Shown one piece after another: positions 25,658 to 34,983 of a stretch of DNA of 64,000 nt. Every line of letters starts with the position of its first letter. Position 1 is the stretch's first letter. The translations under genes were made by a program, and so were the position numbers. This stretch comes from Mucilaginibacter sp. 14171R-50 (lineage in GTDB: Bacteria > Bacteroidota > Bacteroidia > Sphingobacteriales > Sphingobacteriaceae), in contig NZ_CP048115.1 in the NCBI RefSeq assembly GCF_010093045.1, forward strand, positions 1,488,001 through 1,552,000, in the 5' to 3' direction. Below the pieces are notes generated by a model. The model was given only the letters and a program-made list of their open reading frames with translations. It was not told where the DNA came from and ran no database searches.

Positions 25658-26911
25658 ATGTCTGTAAATCTACTCATTGCAAGGCGGCATTTAATGGCCA
25701 GCAAAAAGCAGACATTGGTTGCTATGTTGGGTGTTACGTTCGGCATCGCGATGTTTATCCTTATGATCAGTTTCATGATCGGGGTGAACCAGTTTATGGA
25801 ACGCACCATGCTTTCTTTTACGCCAGATGTACACCTGTACAATGACATCAGTACGGATTACAGCCATTCAATAGCCGGAGATTACTTTAAAGGCCAGCCG
25901 GTATCTGTAGGCGTGGCGCATCCAAAACCGCGACAAATAAAGCTTAATCTGAAAAATGCCGTCGGCATTATAGCCAGGCTCCGGCAGGATCCACTGATAT
26001 CAGGGATTTCGCCGATGGTTAGCACACTGGTGTTTTACAACTATGGGCCGGTTCAGATCAATGGTAACATCAGCGGGGTTAACATCCTGGATGAGTCGCG
26101 GATGTTTGATCTTAAAGAGAAGATGGTTAGCGGCATGCCGGAGGATTTGCTAACCGCTGATAAAGGAATTTTAATGGGTAGCGGTTTGGCACAGAAGTTA
26201 AATGTGCAGTTGGGTGATCTGGTCAGTCTGGCGGCGCCCAATGGCATGCTGATGCGCTTTAGGGTCGTCGGTATTTTCCGCATCGGCATGAGCGCAATTG
26301 ATAATGTACGCAGCTATGTTAGCCTGGCCAGCGGCCAGCAACTATTGGGGAAGGACAAAAGTTATATTACAGACATCAGCATAAAGCTACATGACCATAG
26401 TAAGGCGGCGTGGGTAGCCAAGGCAATGAATAGCCAGTTTGGCTATAAAGCAGATGACTGGGAAACCGCAAATGCCTCTGTCAAGACATCTAACCTGGTG
26501 CGTGATACACTCACTTATGTGGTAAGCGTGACATTGCTTATTGTGGCCGGCTTTGGCATTTACAATATTATGAACATGACCATTAATAATAAAATGAAGG
26601 ACATTGCTATTTTGAAGGCTCAGGGCTTTGCCGGACAAGACATTATGCAGATTTTTTTGAGCCAGGCCATATTTATCGGGTTGTTGGGAGCCCTGAGCGG
26701 CATGGGCCTGGGCTTTATGTTAGCTTATGCCTTGTCCAGCGTGCCCTTTCCGCCTAACGAGTACGTTGCCCTGAAATATTTCCCTGTAGCTTTTGAGCCT
26801 GCACATTATTTTTTTGGGTTGCTATTCGGCTCGCTTACGCCGCTGGTTGCCGGCTTAATGCCGTCGCTCAAAGCTGCTAAGATAGACCCCGTAATGATAT
26901 TAAGAGGATGA
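25658..26911 (+). CDS. ABC exporter permease, FtsX/MacB/LolC family
   Basis: 417 residues, four membrane helices: one at the N terminus (QTLVAMLGVTFGIAMFILMISF), a large periplasmic domain, and three at the C terminus (GFGIYNIMNMTINNKMKDIAILKAQGFAGQDIM is the typical coupling segment). The ATG at 25658 lies 1 base after the adaptor stop; an upstream in-frame ATG at 25595 lies inside the adaptor gene. Ends with an overlap into the ATPase. Confidence 0.88.
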   Translation: MSVNLLIARRHLMASKKQTLVAMLGVTFGIAMFILMISFMIGVNQFMERTMLSFTPDVHLYNDISTDYSHSIAGDYFKGQPVSVGVAHPKPRQIKLNLKNAVGIIARLRQDPLISGISPMVSTLVFYNYGPVQINGNISGVNILDESRMFDLKEKMVSGMPEDLLTADKGILMGSGLAQKLNVQLGDLVSLAAPNGMLMRFRVVGIFRIGMSAIDNVRSYVSLASGQQLLGKDKSYITDISIKLHDHSKAAWVAKAMNSQFGYKADDWETANASVKTSNLVRDTLTYVVSVTLLIVAGFGIYNIMNMTINNKMKDIAILKAQGFAGQDIMQIFLSQAIFIGLLGALSGMGLGFMLAYALSSVPFPPNEYVALKYFPVAFEPAHYFFGLLFGSLTPLVAGLMPSLKAAKIDPVMILRG

Positions 26912-27591
26912 CAGCAGCACTAACCGCCGAGAATTTGAATAAGTACTTCCACGAACCCGAGGAATTCCGGGTGCTGCAGGATATCTCTTTCAATATCAAT
27001 AAGGGCGAATTCGTCCCCATTATCGGTAAGTCTGGCTGTGGTAAATCAACCTTGCTTTATTTACTGAGTACGCTGGATACTGATTATACCGGGGTGATCA
27101 CTATCAATGGGCAGCAGGTTACCGGTCTGTCGCAGAACGACCTGGCATTGTTTCGCAACCGGCACATCGGTTTCGTTTTCCAGTTTCATTTTTTACTGCC
27201 CGAGTTTACCGCTTTGGAGAATGTGATGCTTCCCGCCTTAAAACTCGGGCGATGGGATAAAGCAGAGATAGAGGAGCGGGCATTGCAACAATTGCGTCAA
27301 CTGGAGATGGAGCCCTTTGCGCGCCAACTTTCCGGCAAGCTTTCGGGTGGGCAGCAGCAGCGTATCGCCATAGCGCGGGCACTAATCAACGAGCCGATGA
27401 TCATTATGGCCGACGAGCCAACCGGTAACCTGGATAGCGGCAACACTAAGTTGGTGTTTGATATTTTCAGTCGTCTGGCCCACGAAAAGAACATAGCGGT
27501 ACTGGCAGTTACGCACGACCTTGATTTCGCCAAACACGCCGATCGTGTAATAGAGATGAAAGACGGCCGTATTGTTGTGCCGGATGCCTGA
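26908..27591 (+). CDS. ABC exporter ATPase, LolD/MacB-N family
   Basis: 227 residues. Walker A GKSGCGKST, Q-loop FVFQFHFLLPEFTALENV, signature LSGGQQQRIAIARAL, Walker B IIMADEPTGNLDS and H-loop VTHD. The FHFLLPEFTALENV and PTGNLDS segments are typical of the LolD/MacB group. It starts in an ATGA overlap with the permease and energises the exporter. Confidence 0.92.
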   Translation: MTAALTAENLNKYFHEPEEFRVLQDISFNINKGEFVPIIGKSGCGKSTLLYLLSTLDTDYTGVITINGQQVTGLSQNDLALFRNRHIGFVFQFHFLLPEFTALENVMLPALKLGRWDKAEIEERALQQLRQLEMEPFARQLSGKLSGGQQQRIAIARALINEPMIIMADEPTGNLDSGNTKLVFDIFSRLAHEKNIAVLAVTHDLDFAKHADRVIEMKDGRIVVPDA

Positions 27592-27606
27592 CATCAGCGT
27601 AGCTAT

Positions 27607-27618
27607 TGACCGAAGTCA
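27607..27618. promoter_or_regulatory. FNR-type box before Usp 27669
   Basis: TGAC-CGAA-GTCA. CAGATTTG at 27642-27649 has its TTT 33.5 bp from the box centre, giving a leader of about 15 bases. Confidence 0.72.
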
Positions 27619-27668
27619 TTCTTCGATAAACAAACATTGTTCAGATTTGGGATATAAACCGCAGTATC

Positions 27669-28529
27669 ATGAAAAAGATTCTAGTTTTAACAGATTTTAG
27701 TGCCAGTTCTTACAACGCTGCTCAGTATGCAAACGTGTTGGCCACCCAACGCGGAACTAGTATTCTGCTGTATAATACCGTCGAGTCCATACCTATTGTT
27801 CCTAATTATGCAGGCGGCGGATTTGTAACGGAGACAGAAAATTTGTTTGCCGAAGAGAGTCTCGGTCAGTTAACGCAAGTGCGAACCAGCTTACTGGCCG
27901 AGCAGGGAAAAGGCCCGATAATCGAGATACTCACCGGCGAGGGTAATCTGGGTAGTAATATCAAAAAGCTGCTTAACGAACAAGCCATCGAACTGATTGT
28001 GATGGGAGCCCCGGAGGGTAGCTTGATTAATCATTTACTAACCGGAAGCGAAACGCGTTCCGTCATAAAATCTGCCAACAGACCTGTACTGATCATTCCG
28101 GGGGATAAGCCGATCAAGCCCCTTAACAACTTTGTGCTGGCAACCGACTACCGGTCCGCAGATCTTTGCGCGTTACGCTATTTAAGCGCATGGATAGCGG
28201 TTATTGGCGGTCGGCTGGATGTTGTACATATTCAAACCAGCGATGAGGTACCGCAGCTTACAGCCCAGCAAAGGCAGGTGTTCGAACTTTTTCTGAATAA
28301 CTTAAGTTTTAATAATTTCCAATGTCACGACCTGCAGGGTAAAGATATCCGGGATCGGCTTGATCGGTTTTGCCAGGATAAAAAGGCGGATGTACTGGCC
28401 ATGATCAATTACCATCATGATTTCTTCAGTCGCTTGTTGGGCAACAGCCAAACTTTTAAGGAGTTACGCCATTTACAGTTACCGATGCTGGTTTTTCCCG
28501 GAAACTTCAACGATGAAACCACTGCTTAA
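27669..28529 (+). CDS. tandem universal stress protein (Usp)
   Basis: 286 residues, two UspA domains in tandem. The N-terminal one begins MKKILVLTDFSASSYNAAQYA and ends with MGAPEGSLINHLLTGSETRSVI...PVLIIPGD, close to the nucleotide-binding motif GxxG-x9-G(S/T). The second half (about 150-286) is divergent and lacks a clear nucleotide motif. Soluble, stress/low-energy protein of unknown precise activity. Single gene behind its own box, followed by a terminator-like hairpin. Confidence 0.9.
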   Translation: MKKILVLTDFSASSYNAAQYANVLATQRGTSILLYNTVESIPIVPNYAGGGFVTETENLFAEESLGQLTQVRTSLLAEQGKGPIIEILTGEGNLGSNIKKLLNEQAIELIVMGAPEGSLINHLLTGSETRSVIKSANRPVLIIPGDKPIKPLNNFVLATDYRSADLCALRYLSAWIAVIGGRLDVVHIQTSDEVPQLTAQQRQVFELFLNNLSFNNFQCHDLQGKDIRDRLDRFCQDKKADVLAMINYHHDFFSRLLGNSQTFKELRHLQLPMLVFPGNFNDETTA

Positions 28530-28573
28530 AATACACAGTAAATTTGTAAACATTTGTAATTATATATCGCAGC

Positions 28574-28600
28574 AGCGCAACCTTGAGCCGGCTTTGCGCT
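28574..28600 (+). terminator. terminator-like hairpin after Usp 27669
   Basis: 7-bp stem AGCGCAA/TTGCGCT with a 13-base loop, followed by TCTTTTA. It lies 45 bases after the Usp stop and before the ackA promoter. Confidence 0.5.
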
Positions 28601-28638
28601 TCTTTTAGCCGAACACGCCGGCAGATCATTACCGGCCG

Positions 28639-28650
28639 TGCTGATGGTCA
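28639..28650. promoter_or_regulatory. degenerate FNR-type box before ackA
   Basis: TGCT-GATG-GTCA; the left half-site deviates from TGAY. TAATTTCG at 28674-28681 is at the 33.5-bp position. The predicted start of transcription is at the ATG of ackA (28686). Confidence 0.5.
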
Positions 28651-28685
28651 TATTTTAGCCGCGCTGCGAATAATAATTTCGTAGC

Positions 28686-29873
28686 ATGACAACGTCGAAT
28701 GATCAGTTCATACTTACTGTCAACTGCGGGTCTTCAAGCCTTAAGTTTTGTTTATTCGGTATGCAAAACCTGCACCCCGCTTTATCCGGTTCGGTGAAGA
28801 CCGATACTTCCGGTGAAACGCACTTTATCATACAAGATGAAGGGGGCGAATATTTGGCCAATTACCCATTGGCGCAGGCTGGTGTGGCCGCCGGTATTCG
28901 GGAACTGACCGGTTGGCTTCACAATCATTCCAACCGTTATACTATCCGGGTTGTGGCGCACCGCATTGTTCAGGGGGGGCCAAAACACCGGGAGCCAGAA
29001 ATTATCAGCGACAGTTTGCTGAACGACCTTCAACATTATTCCTATCTCGCACCCAACCATCTTCCGGTTGAAATAAAAGCTATAAAGGCATTTCAGGAAA
29101 ATTTTCCTGAAGCGCTGGCCGTAGCTTGCTTCGATACCTTTTTTCATCGCCACCTGCCCGGGCAAGCCAAATATTACCCGTTGCCCGCAAGCTACCGTGA
29201 AAAGGGGGTGATGCGCTATGGTTTTCATGGCTTATCCTATGAGTTTATCCTGAAAACGCTGTTACAAAAGCATCCAAAACTGGTGGGGCAGAAACTGATT
29301 ATCGCCCATTTGGGCAGCGGGGCAAGCATGGCGGCGGTGTGTAATGGTAAAAGTGTAGATACCACAATGGGTTTTAGTCCGTTAGGCGGTCTGGTGATGG
29401 CAACACGCAGCGGCGATCTCGACCCCGGGGTGATCCTGTACCTGCTGCGAAACGAAAAATTGTCAGCAGATGAGATTGATGAATTACTGAGTGAGCGGTC
29501 CGGGTTACAGGCCATTGCCGGATGCGCAGATATGGAAAGTTTGGTAAAACGTTCTGCAAGCGACCAAAAAGCCGGACAAGCTATCGAACTTTTCTGTTAC
29601 ACCGTAAAAAAATTTATCGGCGCCTTAGCTGCCGCTATGGGCGGCCTGGATGTGCTGATTTTTACGGGAGGGATTGGCGAGAATGCTGCGCTCGTTAGGG
29701 AGCAGTGCTGCCACGGCCTGCAGTTTATGGGGCTGGAACTCAGCCGGCGGCGCAATAATGCCGGGCATAAATGGATATCAAAATCAGGCAGTAAAGTAAA
29801 AATAGGAGTGTTGAAAACCAATGAGGCCGCTATCATGGCCAAACACGCCAAAACGTTAATCGGTAACCTTTAA
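28686..29873 (+). CDS. ackA: acetate kinase
   Basis: 395 residues. Acetyl phosphate + ADP to acetate + ATP. Family signatures: [15 protein letters not shown] at the N terminus, [51 protein letters not shown], and [14 protein letters not shown]. Followed 4 bases later by phosphoketolase, which makes acetyl phosphate, so the pair forms a route from sugar phosphate to acetate and ATP. Usual family length (about 400). Confidence 0.96.
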   Translation: MTTSNDQFILTVNCGSSSLKFCLFGMQNLHPALSGSVKTDTSGETHFIIQDEGGEYLANYPLAQAGVAAGIRELTGWLHNHSNRYTIRVVAHRIVQGGPKHREPEIISDSLLNDLQHYSYLAPNHLPVEIKAIKAFQENFPEALAVACFDTFFHRHLPGQAKYYPLPASYREKGVMRYGFHGLSYEFILKTLLQKHPKLVGQKLIIAHLGSGASMAAVCNGKSVDTTMGFSPLGGLVMATRSGDLDPGVILYLLRNEKLSADEIDELLSERSGLQAIAGCADMESLVKRSASDQKAGQAIELFCYTVKKFIGALAAAMGGLDVLIFTGGIGENAALVREQCCHGLQFMGLELSRRRNNAGHKWISKSGSKVKIGVLKTNEAAIMAKHAKTLIGNL

Positions 29874-29877
29874 GATT

Positions 29878-32265
29878 ATGAACACATTAAACGAAAAAGA
29901 ACTTCGATCGATACACGCCTACTGGCAAGCAGCGAACTATCTTGCAGCGGGGCAAATTTACCTGCAGGAGAACCCGTTGCTTAAACAGCCATTGAAAGCA
30001 GCAGATATCAAGCCAAGATTACTGGGGCATTGGGGCACGTCGCCTGGGCTGAACCTGGTGTATGTTCACCTGAACCGGCTGATCAAAAACACCGGCGCCG
30101 CTATACTTTATGTTTGCGGACCGGGACATGGAGCGCCGGCTGTTATAGCCCACACCTATTTGGAGGGTACCTACAGCGAAATTTACCCGGCTGTGCCCGA
30201 GAATGAGCAAGGTATGCGTCAGTTATTCCGGCAATTCTCAACGCCGGGTGGTATTCCCAGCCATGTAAGTGCGCATACCCCGGGTTCGGTTAACGAAGGG
30301 GGCGAACTGGGATACTCATTGGTACACGCCTTCGGAGCAGCGTTTGATAATCCGGACCTTATTGTCGCCTGTGTTGTCGGTGACGGGGAAGCGGAGACCG
30401 GCCCATTAGAGGGCAGCTGGAAGTCAGTCGCTTTCTTAAACCCGGCAACGGATGGGGCAGTTTTGCCTATTCTGCATTTAAACGGATATAAAATATCCGG
30501 GCCCACAGTGCTTGCGCGCATGAGCGACGCTTCGCTTACAGCGCTTTTTGCCGGTTATGGCTACGCTACTTATTTTGTTGAAGGCGACGACCCGCTCGTG
30601 GTGCATGAGCAAATGGCGAGAACTCTGGATGCTGCCTACGATAAAATAAGGCTTATACAACTATCAGCCAGGGCTAAAAAACTTTCTTATCCTTTTCTTT
30701 GGCCGGTTATTATTTTGCGGACACCGAAGGGTTGGACGGGACCAAAGGCCTGGAAAGAGGTACCTATTGAGGGCACCTTTCGTGCTCACCAGGTACCGCT
30801 TACCGGTGTGCGTGAAGATCCGGAAAAACTCGAACTGCTGGAAAACTGGTTGCGCGGCTATCACCCTGAAAAGCTTTTTGACGATACGGGAAAACTGTTG
30901 CCGCAACTGGCGGAGCTTGCTCCAAAAGGGGATAAGCGCATGAGCGCAGTTGCGCAAGCAAACGGAGGGTTGTTACTAACTGATCTGGTGCTGCCTGATT
31001 TTAAAACATACGGTCTTGATATTGGTACGCCGGGAACCCTAGAAGCGGAGAGCACCCGTAATTTGGGCAAGTACCTGCGGGATATTTTTACCTTGAATGC
31101 GGATAAAAGGAACTTCCGGCTCTTTTGCCCGGATGAAACGACATCGAACCGCCTGGAGGCTGTTTTTGAGGTCACGGAGCGTTGTACGATGGAATTAACG
31201 CTGCCTGCAGATGATAAGCTTTCTCCTGACGGTCGGGTAATGGAAGTACTGAGTGAGCACCTTTGTGAAGGATGGCTGGAAGGTTACCTGCTGACCGGGC
31301 GGCATGGATTATTCCCCTGTTATGAAGCATTTGTAACGATAGTAGATTCTATGGTGAGTCAGCATGCCAAGTGGTTAAAAACTGCGCGCGAACTGCCCTG
31401 GCGTAAACCGGTAGCATCATTAAATTACTTGCTGACCTCGCATGTATGGCGGCAGGACAATAACGGCTACAGCCACCAGGGGCCAGGGTTTATTGATACG
31501 GTGGTGAACAAAAAAAGCGCGGTAGTGCGTATTTATCTGCCCCCCGATGCCAATACATTGCTATCTGTCATGGATCATTGCCTGCGTAGCCGTGATTACG
31601 TAAACGTAGTTGTAGCTGGCAAACAGCCGGAACTGCAATGGCTGAACATGGCTGACGCGATCACGCATTCGGCGCAAGGCGCTTCCATTTGGGATTGGGC
31701 AAGTAATTGCGGCGCTGAAACGCCGGATATTGTACTGGCCTGCGCCGGCGATGTGCCTACTTTGGAAACGGTGGCGGCGGCATGGCTGCTGCGGCACCAC
31801 CTGCCGCAAATAAAGGTACGCGTCGTCAATGTGATCGACCTGATGGCCCTATCACCGCAAGCTTATCATCCGCACGGTATGAGTGCCGAATTATTCAGCA
31901 GTTTGTTTACAGACACAGCACATGTGATGTTTGCCTTTCATGGCTATGTGCGCATCATACACGACCTGGTACACGGTCGGCCCGACCCGGCCCGCTTCCA
32001 TGTTCGCGGCTATATCGAGGAAGGCACAACCACCACGCCATTTGACATGGTGGTACTAAATAATATGAGCCGATATCACCTGGCGATGGAAGCCGTGAAG
32101 CGGATAGCCGGCTTTCAACCCTACGCAGATACCTTTACCGCATATTGCCAATCTATGCTTCAGCGGCATCATCAATATATCTGTAAGCACCTGGATGATA
32201 TGCCCGAGATCAAAGACTGGAAATGGAACGACGAAACCCATTTAACACCTTATGAAAATGATTAA
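29878..32265 (+). CDS. xfp: phosphoketolase (xylulose-5-P/fructose-6-P)
   Basis: 795 residues, TPP-dependent enzyme that splits xylulose 5-phosphate (or fructose 6-phosphate) with phosphate to acetyl phosphate and glyceraldehyde 3-phosphate (or erythrose 4-phosphate). Visible motifs: [44 protein letters not shown] and [16 protein letters not shown] (TPP/Mg site), [13 protein letters not shown]. Usual length. Between ackA and a small Cys-rich ORF in one operon, it gives ATP without respiration. Confidence 0.96.
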   Translation: MNTLNEKELRSIHAYWQAANYLAAGQIYLQENPLLKQPLKAADIKPRLLGHWGTSPGLNLVYVHLNRLIKNTGAAILYVCGPGHGAPAVIAHTYLEGTYSEIYPAVPENEQGMRQLFRQFSTPGGIPSHVSAHTPGSVNEGGELGYSLVHAFGAAFDNPDLIVACVVGDGEAETGPLEGSWKSVAFLNPATDGAVLPILHLNGYKISGPTVLARMSDASLTALFAGYGYATYFVEGDDPLVVHEQMARTLDAAYDKIRLIQLSARAKKLSYPFLWPVIILRTPKGWTGPKAWKEVPIEGTFRAHQVPLTGVREDPEKLELLENWLRGYHPEKLFDDTGKLLPQLAELAPKGDKRMSAVAQANGGLLLTDLVLPDFKTYGLDIGTPGTLEAESTRNLGKYLRDIFTLNADKRNFRLFCPDETTSNRLEAVFEVTERCTMELTLPADDKLSPDGRVMEVLSEHLCEGWLEGYLLTGRHGLFPCYEAFVTIVDSMVSQHAKWLKTARELPWRKPVASLNYLLTSHVWRQDNNGYSHQGPGFIDTVVNKKSAVVRIYLPPDANTLLSVMDHCLRSRDYVNVVVAGKQPELQWLNMADAITHSAQGASIWDWASNCGAETPDIVLACAGDVPTLETVAAAWLLRHHLPQIKVRVVNVIDLMALSPQAYHPHGMSAELFSSLFTDTAHVMFAFHGYVRIIHDLVHGRPDPARFHVRGYIEEGTTTTPFDMVVLNNMSRYHLAMEAVKRIAGFQPYADTFTAYCQSMLQRHHQYICKHLDDMPEIKDWKWNDETHLTPYEND

Positions 32266-32434
32266 CAAAGCTTGGCATAAGATGAACGTGATGCCGAAAA
32301 ACGCCACCATCGACCAGCGGATATGCTGGCACCTGGCGCATCAGCAAAATTGTGGCTGCCGGCCGATACCGGCGAAGTTAAAAGCGGAAATCGCCGGGCG
32401 TAACATCAATACAACACCAGATGGACAAAGCTGA
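32258..32434 (+). CDS. small basic HxxH/CGC protein between xfp and phosphorylase
   Basis: 58 residues from the ATG at 32258 (an ATG at 32252 is also in frame). Core: [26 protein letters not shown], written here in parts: [14 protein letters not shown] then NCGCRPIP. The H/C pattern (C-W-H-x2-H-x3-C-G-C) could bind a metal. It overlaps the phosphoketolase stop at its start and the phosphorylase start at its end, so it is co-translated with both. I believe similar small proteins occur in other Bacteroidota, but did not verify this. Function unknown. Confidence 0.68.
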   Translation: MINKAWHKMNVMPKNATIDQRICWHLAHQQNCGCRPIPAKLKAEIAGRNINTTPDGQS

Positions 32435-34067
32435 ATTATTTGCTTACACACCGGCCGACCAGTACCGCACATCGGTCGCCTATTTTGCCATGGAATACGC
32501 GATAGACCAATCGTTAAAGATCTACGCCGGCGGCCTTGGCTTCCTGGCCGGCTCGCACCTGCGCAGTGCTTATCATCTGCAGCAAAACTTCGTCGCCGTG
32601 GGGTTGCTATGGAAATATGGTTATTATGACCAGGTGCGCGATGCAACAAACCATATGGCAGACGCTTTTATTGAAAAGCACTATTCCTTTCTAAAAGATA
32701 TTAATGTCACCTTCAGCATAACTGTTCACCAGTCCCCTGTCCATGTCAAAGCTTACCTTTTGCCACCGGCAACTTTTGGTTGCGCGCCCTTATTTTTGCT
32801 CACCACGGATATCCCGGAGAACGACGAGCTTTCCCGGTCGATCACCCATCGGCTGTATGATTCAAACGAGGCGACCCGCATCGCACAAAATATCGTTTTA
32901 GGTATCGGGGGCGCTAAAATGCTCGATATTTTGGGGCTTACGCCAGATGTTTACCATATGAATGAAGGCCACGCGGTGGCCTTAAACTTTTACCTGTATG
33001 ATAAATTCAAAAATCTCGAAGAGGTAAAAAAAAGGGTAGTGTTCACTACCCATACGCCGGAGATGGCAGGTAATGAAGCGCATAATTTTGCGTTGTTGGA
33101 AACAATGTCCTTTTTCTATCACCTCACCGTAACAGAGGTTAGGGAATTGCTCCAGCTGGAGGGAGAACAATTTAACTACACGCTGACTGCCCTCAAATTC
33201 GCGCGGAAGGCCAATGGCGTTTCAAAGCTTCATACTCAAATAGCGCAGCAAATGTGGGGCGCCAATGCCGGTATTTGCCCTCTCATCCCTATCACCAACG
33301 CGCAAAACCGCGATTATTGGGCCGATATGCAGATAAGCCGGCAGTTGCAATCAAAGGATGTACAGGGCTTTGCCGGCCGTAAGAAAGAGTTAAAGCGCGA
33401 ACTATTCCGGATTGTTGCAGATCAATGCGGCAAACTATTCCGCGAAGATGTGTTAACGATTGTTTGGGCGAGGCGCTTTGCGGGTTATAAGCGTGCCGGA
33501 CTGCTTATGGCCGATTGGCAGGCTTTTGTAAACCTGGTTACACAGACGAAATATCCTGTACAATTGATTTGGGCAGGAAAGCCATATCCGGGCGACGAGC
33601 CAGGAGCCGGGGAATTTAACCAATTGATAAACCGGACGTTTGCTTTTTGCAATTGCGCTGTACTCACCGGGTATGAATTGCGCCTTTCCGCACTTTTAAA
33701 GCAAGGTGCAGACCTTTGGTTGAACACGCCGCGCCTTTACCACGAAGCTTCGGGGACCAGTGGGATGACTGCGGCTATGAACGGGGCAGTGAACCTATCC
33801 ATCGCTGACGGCTGGGTAGCTGAATTTGCCCGCGACCTGGTGAACTGTTTTCTGATCCCGACGGCGCCGCAAGAACTGCAGGAACCTCAAAAAGATGAGA
33901 TGGAGAATAAAGCGATGCTGCAAGTGCTGCAGCAAAAAGTATTGCCTATGTATTACGATAATCCTGAGAAATGGTTCCGGATGGCAGGTACGGCTTACGG
34001 AGATGTTGTGCCGGCTTTCGACAGCGATCGCCTGGCCAGGCAATATTATCAGGAACTGTATGTATGA
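32421..34067 (+). CDS. compact alpha-glucan phosphorylase-like protein, PLP Lys replaced by Thr
   Basis: 548 residues, GT35-type fold: YFAMEYAIDQSLKIYAGGLG, YHMNEGHAVAL, FTTHTPEMAGNEAHNF, VWARRFAGYKRAGLL, WAGKPYPGDEPGAG. In the strongly conserved EASGTSGMK segment, where the lysine holds pyridoxal phosphate, this protein reads EASGTSGMT, with Thr at residue 450. If so it cannot phosphorolyse glucan in the standard way and may be a binding, regulatory or differently acting enzyme. Much shorter than classical glycogen phosphorylase (about 800). End of the ackA-xfp operon. Confidence 0.8.
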   Translation: MDKAELFAYTPADQYRTSVAYFAMEYAIDQSLKIYAGGLGFLAGSHLRSAYHLQQNFVAVGLLWKYGYYDQVRDATNHMADAFIEKHYSFLKDINVTFSITVHQSPVHVKAYLLPPATFGCAPLFLLTTDIPENDELSRSITHRLYDSNEATRIAQNIVLGIGGAKMLDILGLTPDVYHMNEGHAVALNFYLYDKFKNLEEVKKRVVFTTHTPEMAGNEAHNFALLETMSFFYHLTVTEVRELLQLEGEQFNYTLTALKFARKANGVSKLHTQIAQQMWGANAGICPLIPITNAQNRDYWADMQISRQLQSKDVQGFAGRKKELKRELFRIVADQCGKLFREDVLTIVWARRFAGYKRAGLLMADWQAFVNLVTQTKYPVQLIWAGKPYPGDEPGAGEFNQLINRTFAFCNCAVLTGYELRLSALLKQGADLWLNTPRLYHEASGTSGMTAAMNGAVNLSIADGWVAEFARDLVNCFLIPTAPQELQEPQKDEMENKAMLQVLQQKVLPMYYDNPEKWFRMAGTAYGDVVPAFDSDRLARQYYQELYV

Positions 34068-34086
34068 GTAGGCGCATGGCGCCGGA

Positions 34087-34098
34087 TGACCCGCATCA
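34087..34098. promoter_or_regulatory. FNR-type box before Usp/mgtA
   Basis: TGAC-CCGC-ATCA. CAATTTTA at 34122-34129 places TTT 33.5 bp from the box centre. Leader about 18 bases to the ATG at 34152. Confidence 0.7.
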
Positions 34099-34151
34099 TG
34101 TTTTTGCCAGAAGAAATTCCCCAATTTTATTGAAAATGAAGCAAGCAAAAC

Positions 34152-34973
34152 ATGAAAACAATCCTCTTTATCAACGACGGTTCAACAGCCGCAAGCTCAG
34201 CTGCAAAATTAACGTTCCAGATCGCCCGGGATGTACAGGCAGAAATCCTGATTGTTCAAACTTATTATCAGGCTACTACCGTCCCTGTTAAAGTACTGGC
34301 AGGGGGGCGCGGAGCAACGATCGGCGGTAAACGGGAAGCTGAACAGATCTATCGCTTGCTGCAGCGACTAAATGAAGGGCAGGCCGGTTTTCAGCCGTCC
34401 ATCTCCCTGATAGAGCTACCGCTGGCAAATGCTGCTGATGTTGCCGCTGTGGCACTAAGAGCCAACTGCTGGATGATTGTTAGCGGGTACAGTAAAACGT
34501 CGGCAGATCAGCAGCCCCTCAATTTTCAAAGCTTGCTTAACCGGTTGCAGTGCCCGCTCTTGCTGGTACCCGACTGCTGGGAGGGCGAATCGATACGCCG
34601 GGTTACCTATATGGCCGACCTTCGTTATTGCCGCCTGAATATCATGCGCTATCTAACCGGTTGGGCGTTAGCATCCCGGGCGAGCCTGTCGCTGGCGCAT
34701 TTCAGTAAAGAAGGATTGGCCCCCATAGTGGAAAGTTATGGAGTTCAGCTATTTGGTGAGATTGCAAAGCAACTACCGCCATGCCCCCTAACTTTTAACA
34801 ATATACCCGAGCGCGATATCCACCGGGCGTTGGATGTGCTTGTTAACGGTTTACATGCCGACCTGATGGTGCTGGTCAATCACCGGTTCCATTTCGAACA
34901 GATTATGGGTGGCCGGCTCAATGGGCAGATTCCCGAAGGTTTAGCTGTGCCTGTTCTGCTATTTCCCATGTAA
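34152..34973 (+). CDS. divergent tandem Usp-like protein
   Basis: 273 residues with two Usp-type alpha/beta halves (MKTILFINDGSTAASSAAKL ... CPLLLVPD; then RRVTYMADLRYCRLN ... VPVLLFPM). The nucleotide-binding glycines seen in the other Usps are missing (SGYSKTSADQQ in place of GxxG), so ATP binding is doubtful. It lies 10 bases before the MgtA-type ATPase in the same operon, which suggests a regulatory tie to that transporter. Confidence 0.8.
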   Translation: MKTILFINDGSTAASSAAKLTFQIARDVQAEILIVQTYYQATTVPVKVLAGGRGATIGGKREAEQIYRLLQRLNEGQAGFQPSISLIELPLANAADVAAVALRANCWMIVSGYSKTSADQQPLNFQSLLNRLQCPLLLVPDCWEGESIRRVTYMADLRYCRLNIMRYLTGWALASRASLSLAHFSKEGLAPIVESYGVQLFGEIAKQLPPCPLTFNNIPERDIHRALDVLVNGLHADLMVLVNHRFHFEQIMGGRLNGQIPEGLAVPVLLFPM

Positions 34974-34983
34974 AAGGATATCT

